The notes below the pieces were generated by a model. It worked only from the letters and a program-made list of their open reading frames with translations. It ran no database searches and was not told where the DNA came from. Position numbers and translations under genes: made by a program. Below are positions 59,352 through 64,000 of a stretch of DNA of 64,000 bases, piece by piece. Origin of the DNA: Chlamydiales bacterium (GTDB lineage: Bacteria; Chlamydiota; Chlamydiia; Chlamydiales; JACKPQ01); contig JACKPQ010000001.1 in the NCBI GenBank assembly GCA_024233435.1, positions 124,001 through 188,000 of the forward strand. The letters are read 5' to 3'. Position 1 is the stretch's first letter. Every line of letters begins with the position of its first letter.

Positions 59352-59852
59352 ATGAAAAAATTGATTCTATTATTTGTTGCAGCTCTTACTGTTGGAAGTG
59401 GTTTTTGTAATGAAACGGCATCTGCTCCTGTTATTAACGATCAATATGGGTATTTTAGCCACGGTGCTAGCTTTCCTTGCATTTACTCTTTGAATGTTGC
59501 AAGGCGTGTTCAACACAATCATGATGGATACGAAATTGGTATTGGGGGTTCGCCTGTTTTGTTTGCGTATGAAGCACATGCCTTCTTAAACTACCTTTAC
59601 TTTCCAAAGCCTAATTTAGATTCAGAGTTTTATTTTGGGTTAGGTGCTCAAGGTGGTTATGCGAATTTTACCACAAATAAATTTGGTAAAGGTGTTGGAT
59701 TTCTTGCTCCTAATTTAATTTTTGGAAAGAGTTTTTATAAATCTGAGCATGATAGACGCTTTGTTCAAGTAAATGTAACTCCTGGATTTTATACTAGAGA
59801 GAAGTGGAGACGTGTTCCATCACTATCTGTCTCGTACGGTTACTGCTTCTAG
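59352..59852 (+). CDS. Small secreted or outer-membrane beta-barrel protein
   Basis: A 166-residue protein with a signal peptide (KKLILLFVAALTVGSGF, about 1-19) and alternating beta-strand patterns rich in Gly and aromatics (SEFYFGLGAQGGYANF, FAPN-like turns). It ends in YGYCF, a C-terminal aromatic as needed by the BAM system for barrel insertion. No family recognised; it is small for a porin, perhaps eight strands. AAAGG lies about five bases before the ATG. The longer frame to 59301 includes the promoter and is rejected. Confidence 0.7.
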   Translation: MKKLILLFVAALTVGSGFCNETASAPVINDQYGYFSHGASFPCIYSLNVARRVQHNHDGYEIGIGGSPVLFAYEAHAFLNYLYFPKPNLDSEFYFGLGAQGGYANFTTNKFGKGVGFLAPNLIFGKSFYKSEHDRRFVQVNVTPGFYTREKWRRVPSLSVSYGYCF

Positions 59853-59862
59853 ACAAAAAATA

Positions 59863-59889
59863 TGGGTTCTTCCAAAATGGAGGAACCCA
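59863..59889 (-). terminator. Hairpin, terminator on the minus strand
   Basis: Stem TGGGTTCTTCC (59863-59873) with GGAGGAACCCA (59879-59889), one wobble, loop of five. On the minus strand it is followed by TATTTTTTG, so it fits as the terminator of the fused lysS gene. On the plus strand it lies just after the OMP stop but has no T-run. Confidence 0.65.
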
Positions 59890-59908
59890 CAATGTATAAG
59901 GATCATTT

Positions 59909-60064
59909 ATGGCTCAACCAGCACTCATACAAGAAGAACTAATAGACAAGTCTGTTGTTGATTTGGCGATTGCTCAATGCCTAGAAAATAACGATCCAGA
60001 AGGGGCTATCGATATTATCAAAACGTATGTTGAGGCTCTAAGGCTTACTCCTCAGGGCGCATAA
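59909..60064 (+). CDS. Short helical protein, possible truncated antitoxin
   Basis: A 51-codon frame beginning [14 protein letters not shown], with [21 protein letters not shown] then [13 protein letters not shown]. The D-P-E-G-x-I-D-I-I-x-x-Y block recalls the start of HTH antitoxins of the HI1420/HigA-like group (xLEEGDPExxxxxxxxYLEA), but the helix-turn-helix is missing, so it would be a stump. AAGGA precedes the ATG at a fair distance. Its last 20 bases are antisense to the end of lysS. It could also be a short functional protein. Confidence 0.4.
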
Positions 60065-62351
60065 CAGGAAAGAAAAGCACATCGCGGATCGAATGCACTC
60101 CAGTAAATAGCATGCAAAGACGATCGATGCCGATGCCAAAGCCTCCAGCTGGGGGCATTCCTTGACAGATCGCTTCAATGAATTCCTCATCCATCGGACA
60201 GGCTTCGTCATCACCAGCATCGCGTGCACGCGCTTGATCCTCAAGAAGTTCACGTTGAAGCACAGGGTCGTTAAGCTCGCTGTAGGCGTTGCAACACTCG
60301 ACACCTAGAATAAAACTCTCAAAGCGCTCAACATAGCCTTCTTTTTTAAGTTTAGGATCGCGGTGAGGTTTGCAAAGAGGGGTTGTTTCGATAGGATGGT
60401 CGATAATATGGTGGGGTTGAATGAGATGATGCTCTGCGTACTCTTCAAAGAGCATGGCAACAAGGTTCCCACGGGGCATATCAACAAGTTTATCGGGATT
60501 GACTTTCGACTCGAGTTTTTTTACAAGCTCTTCATTGGTCAAGCAGTCGACATCAATTTTTCCATAGGTTTTAATGGCATCTTTCATTGACATGCGGATC
60601 CATGGCGTTTTGAGGTCGATCACATGGTTTTTGCCTTGCTTATCTACTCGCTCGCCGATATTAGTGGTGCCAAAAAGGTCCATTGCAAGGTGGGCATAAA
60701 GATTTTCGATGAATTCCATGGCATCGTTATAGTCCCAATAAGCAGCGTAGGCCTCGAGCATTGTGAATTCGGGGTTATGAGTGCGGTCGATGCCTTCGTT
60801 ACGGAACACCTTGCCGATTTCATAAACGCGATTCATTCCGCCAACAACGAGCTTTTTAAGGGCGATCTCAAGAGCAATACGGCAGTACATATCTTGAGAA
60901 AGAGCATTGTGGTGGGTGATAAAAGGTCGCGCTGCAGCTCCACCATAAATGTTTTGTAAAATGGGCGTTTCAACTTCTAAGAATGCATGGTCGTCAAAAT
61001 ATTTGCGTATATTAGAGAGAAGGCGGCTGCGAATGCGAAAATGCTCGCCAATATCAGGATGAGTGATCAAGTCTAGCCAGCGCTTGCGGTAGCGTGTACC
61101 TTTGTCTGTCAAGCCTTTGTGTTTATCGGGCAATGGAAGCAAAGTTTTGCAAAGGAGCGTAGCTTCTTTTACAAAGAGGGTTATCTCACCCGTCTGTGTT
61201 TTAAACAAGTGGCCGCGTACGCCGATAATGTCACCAAGATCAAGTTTTTTTTCGATAAATTTGATCGCTTTTTCACCCTCTGGCAATCCTGGTACTCGTG
61301 TGTGATCGCGGTTAAAAACAATTTGTATTTTAGCCGTTTCATCAAGGATTTGTGCGAAAATATTTGTGCCCATCGCTCGAAAAAGAACAATTCTCCCAGC
61401 AATGGAGACTCCCTCGGAGCTATCTTGTGCAGCCTCATCAAAGGTCTGTAAATTTTGATCTTTTAGATTCTTTACGCTAGCTGTAGGGGTGAATTTGTGG
61501 GGGTATGGATCAAGGCCAAGTTCGCAGATTTCACCTAGCTTGTCTTTGCGAATCTGAAAAGCTTCATGTTTGTGGTATTCGGGCTCAGGGATTTCAACTG
61601 GAATTATGCGATTTTCAAGTAATGAGACATCGCTTATTTCAGAAATTTCAGAGTCTAGCAAATGGAGCTCATAGCTGCCGCCGCAGAAGCGGTGCATCAT
61701 CTCATGCAGCTCTTTGAGTGCCCGGGCCATCTCCGAGAGGGAAGTATGCTCAAGGCCTTCAATGACCAGCATGGCATTTTTTGTCTCAGAGGTGATTTTT
61801 GATTTATCGCACTCACGCCAGTTCCAGGCTTTACAGGTCACCTCTCGATCGTCGCGGTAGATCACCTCGCCAGCTTGGGCCAGCCCGGTTGATTCACCGC
61901 CAATGGCAGTAAATTTTTCATCGCCACAGGCAACTGTTAAGCGCAATTGGCCATCGAGTTTGTCCAGGTCGTCAGCGCCAGCGCAGATCGTATGTTGCAA
62001 AGAGACAGCATTATACAAATTAACGACGGGGCTAATGTCTGGCAGCTGATTATCTTTCAATGCCCGCCTCAAAAGGCTTTCTGCCGAGCATCTTGTAGAG
62101 GATGGCTTATACCCAAACGAGCGGTAGGCATCGCGCCAGTCTGTCAATTTTTCGACGTTGCCCAAATCAGTTTGTGCATACTTATTTTTTGCATCATGCT
62201 CTGATTTGCGCAGAAGGTTTAAAATTTCTCCGTCTTGGCGGCTGTTATCGATCCCTTTTGCTATCAGCACACCTACTTTAAGATGGGGATAGCGCTTCCA
62301 AATAACGGCATCAATCATGAGTTTTGTTTGGGTCTTTTCCATGTAGGCCAT
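60045..62351 (-). CDS. lysS: Lysyl-tRNA synthetase with N-terminal B3/B4 domain
   Basis: A 768-residue fusion. About 10-235 is a B3/B4 domain as in the PheRS beta chain and in free COG3382 proteins: [45 protein letters not shown]. About 265-768 is a class II LysRS: OB-fold anticodon domain, motif 2 [20 protein letters not shown], motif 3 [14 protein letters not shown]3/B4 is the site that edits mischarged tRNA in PheRS, so a proofreading role is possible. Bacterial LysRS is normally about 500 residues. Starts at 62363 (TTG) and 62342 are also possible. It follows brnQ by about 16 bases. Confidence 0.93.
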
Positions 62352-62367
62352 TGTACCAAACAAGTTC

Positions 62368-63447
62368 TTACGACACCAGAGAATTTAACTCAGGTTTCCT
62401 ATTCCAAAAGCAGTTGATGAGCGTCAATGCAATGGATAGAGGGTAGATGACCTGTAGAAGAGGAGTTAACATCCTAGCAATTGATGCAAACTCAAAAATG
62501 GCAACGCAGTACGTCAGGCACAAAGAAAGGGCAAGAAGTAGAGGGTATGAAAATTTCTTTTTAAAAACAGTCGTGCGTAGAAAATCAGTGAAAGAGGTGA
62601 TGAGTGCAATGGCAGTAGTTAGACAGGCCAAAGCAATTGCAGTTCTCACAATGAGTGAAGACCGGGGGCCTAACACAATCTGTGCCAGCTTTGCTAATAG
62701 CTGCTCTTGGGCAACCTCACTCAAAACCTGAGAATGGATGCTAGCAACAAGACAAAATCCCCCATAAACCAATACCAGGAGAGCGCCTCCAATCAGCCCA
62801 CCTTTAATCAAAAGATGGCGAGCATTTTCACGTTTAGAAAGGAGCTGGAAGATGGTGGATGAGAAAAAAAAGGCCGCTAAAAGGTCCATGGTTTTGTAGC
62901 CTTCTAAAACCCCAAATGTAAATATCGGCCACATTTTCGGTTCATTTGATATTTCAATCGGGCCTGATAGTAGCCCCACCAATATAATTGTGACCAAAGA
63001 TAGGAGCAAGATCGGAGTTAAGACATACCCAATAATGGGTAGAATTAAGCGTTTTTTGAGCGAGCAGAAAAAAATTAATAGGCAGGCAAGCAGTGCGAAT
63101 AGGGGCATAGAAATTGCCTTTTCGCTAATGAGTGTTGCGTAAGAAAGAGCAATGCACCTGGGTGTGGATCCCAAAGGCCCAAGGAGGCTGATAACGATCA
63201 GCGCCATAATAAGGCCAGGTGTTTTACCAATGCGTCCAAAAAAGAGCAGCGGGCTGCCGCTAGCGCGTAGTACCCCTAAGATGCCAAGGATGGGCATAAT
63301 CACTGCCGTTGAGGCAAGGCCCAAAAGGGCAATATGCCAAAGACCTTTGCTAGAACAACCCACAAAAATAGGGAAAATGCTGTTTCCTGCTCCGAAAAAC
63401 ATGGAGAAAATGGCCAGACCAATTCCAAAAGAAGAGAGATGTTTCAT
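62368..63447 (-). CDS. brnQ: Branched-chain amino acid transporter BrnQ
   Basis: A 359-residue membrane carrier of the LIVCS family, which takes up Leu, Ile and Val with sodium or protons. N-terminal block FSMFFGAGNSIFPI and PLGSTPRCIALSYA are family marks. About ten hydrophobic segments; the family is usually 430-440 residues, so this is a shorter form. A good promoter lies about 100 bases upstream on the minus strand. It is co-oriented with lysS and probably co-transcribed. Confidence 0.88.
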   Translation of the reverse strand: MKHLSSFGIGLAIFSMFFGAGNSIFPIFVGCSSKGLWHIALLGLASTAVIMPILGILGVLRASGSPLLFFGRIGKTPGLIMALIVISLLGPLGSTPRCIALSYATLISEKAISMPLFALLACLLIFFCSLKKRLILPIIGYVLTPILLLSLVTIILVGLLSGPIEISNEPKMWPIFTFGVLEGYKTMDLLAAFFFSSTIFQLLSKRENARHLLIKGGLIGGALLVLVYGGFCLVASIHSQVLSEVAQEQLLAKLAQIVLGPRSSLIVRTAIALACLTTAIALITSFTDFLRTTVFKKKFSYPLLLALSLCLTYCVAIFEFASIARMLTPLLQVIYPLSIALTLINCFWNRKPELNSLVS

Positions 63448-63557
63448 GGAGATACCTATTTTTTATTTAAGGGTGGGAAGATTCATGTCTGCGCAACAAA
63501 GCAGGTTTCATTGATGTGTGGTAGTAGCCTCATAGAGCCATTGTACGTCATAGCCCG

Positions 63558-63586
63558 ATTATCCCCAAGCCATTTCGATTGGTCAA
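63558..63586 (-). promoter_or_regulatory. Promoter of brnQ-lysS
   Basis: On the minus strand: TTGACC (63586-63581), 17-bp spacer, GATAAT (63563-63558). Five of six bases match in each box. The leader to the brnQ ATG is about 100 bases. Confidence 0.65.
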
Positions 63587-63637
63587 AAATACTAGAATGA
63601 AGGTATTCTGAGTTTTTCGTCTATAGGAAGTATTTGA

Positions 63638-63886
63638 ATGGTAAAAACTGCGGTATTGAGCCTTGAAGTCAAAGTCATTCCAAACTCTTCTCAAAACAAG
63701 GTGGTGGGATTTGAAGGAGATGTCTTAAAAGTTAAATGCACTGCAGCACCTGAAAAGGGAAAGGCAAACTCTGCAGTCATTGCACTGCTGGCCAAGCATT
63801 ACGATGTTCCAAAAAGCGCCATTGAAATCGTGAGCGGGAAGACGAGTTGTCGAAAACTCGTTAAAATCACCAAGGGAGGTTCTTAA
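63638..63886 (+). CDS. DUF167/UPF0235 (YggU) family protein
   Basis: An 82-residue protein with the family pattern: VKVIPNSSQNKVVGF, CTAAPEKGKANSAVIALLAKH and EIVSGKTSCRKLVKI. Structure is known for the family (a small alpha/beta fold), function is not. AGGA lies about nine bases before the ATG. The next gene starts two bases after its stop. Confidence 0.93.
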   Translation: MVKTAVLSLEVKVIPNSSQNKVVGFEGDVLKVKCTAAPEKGKANSAVIALLAKHYDVPKSAIEIVSGKTSCRKLVKITKGGS

Positions 63887-63887
63887 A

Positions 63888-64000
63888 TTGGATCAGTGCG
63901 ATGTTCTCATCATCGGAGCCGGGCCTACAGGCCTAATGATGGCTTCAGAGTTGGCCCGTTATGGAATGCAATGTAGGATTATCGATAAATCTCAAGACCC
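63888..64000 (+). CDS. FAD-dependent monooxygenase, N-terminal fragment
   Basis: A frame that starts with TTG at 63888 and runs off the right edge (37 codons seen). GGGAGG about nine bases upstream supports the TTG. The start CDVLIIGAGPTGLMMASELA is an FAD Rossmann motif (GxGxxG), and RIIDKS follows at the end of the second strand, as in UbiH/PHBH-type aromatic monooxygenases. The substrate cannot be judged from this part. Confidence 0.75.
   Translation, partial: MDQCDVLIIGAGPTGLMMASELARYGMQCRIIDKSQD

Noticed and set aside
63448..63557. 16-codon leader peptide before brnQ with two Leu and one Ile codon, suggesting attenuation
   Set aside because: No ribosome site, too few branched-chain codons, and no terminator/antiterminator pair could be drawn.
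1..64000. CRISPR array, rRNA operon, transposase or phage integrase genes
   Set aside because: None seen. Repeats present are only pairs or palindromes and no reading frame carries transposase or integrase motifs.

Overview
The window comes from an obligate intracellular chlamydia of the environmental type (order Chlamydiales, outside the Chlamydiaceae). The evidence is gene content and order: a fused E1 alpha/beta dehydrogenase, a UPF0158 protein, a stand-alone third GroEL beside murF, a dcw-like cluster with a murC-ddl fusion and no ftsZ, rsbV-miaA, a triple-domain acyltransferase/ACP/acyl ligase, and hprK-ptsH-ptsI-ybaB-dnaX. From memory, much of this order matches Chlamydia trachomatis blocks (about ct727-729, ct334-340, ct738-739, ct755-771, ct776). 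Genes absent from C. trachomatis (type II NADH dehydrogenase, a DUF4143 ATPase, an OTU protease, a MYND-finger protein, tandem family-9 glycosyltransferases) point to an amoeba-associated relative. The species cannot be named from the sequence alone.

Layout. 1-3.6 kb: metal P-type ATPase (partial), VIT-like metal carrier, MYND-finger protein, serS. 3.6-8.2 kb: UPF0158 protein, dehydrogenase E1 fusion and two lineage proteins, one of them Inc-like. 8.1-14 kb: yycJ-type nuclease, a receiver/metallo-beta-lactamase hybrid, a DUF4143 ATPase behind a large palindrome, ftsK and tRNA-His. 14-22.5 kb: membrane protein, comEC, ndh, the PTS regulatory operon hprK-ptsH-ptsI, ybaB and dnaX, then a 156-bp element with 14-bp inverted ends and a 9-bp target duplication. 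22.5-31 kb: 7TM-HD phosphodiesterase, rlmN, phosphohexomutase, cysteine-cluster protein, phosphoesterase, LysE-like exporter and a hypothetical. 31-35.7 kb, minus strand: OTU protease, tRNA-Cys, rsmI, groEL3 and two glycosyltransferases. 35.8-45 kb: murF-mraY-murD-nlpD-ftsW-murG-murC/ddl-ftsQ. 45-54.6 kb: rsbV, miaA, coiled-coil protein, HAD phosphatase, nadD, rsfS, two paralogous membrane proteins, fabF, Nudix and bioY. 54.6-64 kb: two small unknown genes, aas-type fusion, cysS, a small outer-membrane protein, a fused B3/B4-LysRS, brnQ, a DUF167 protein and the start of an FAD monooxygenase.

Most core genes form tight operons with 1-14 nt start/stop overlaps. Accessory genes are single, often AT-rich at the 5' end. 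Three accessory loci share an almost identical near-consensus promoter (TTGACA-N17/18-TAYAAT), and two of these have the start codon so close to the -10 that the mRNA should be leaderless. Eight of twelve convergent gene pairs overlap at their 3' ends. No CRISPR array, transposase gene, rRNA or CIRCE operator was seen. Positions of promoters, hairpins and repeats were read by eye. Family assignments come from motif recognition, not from database searches.
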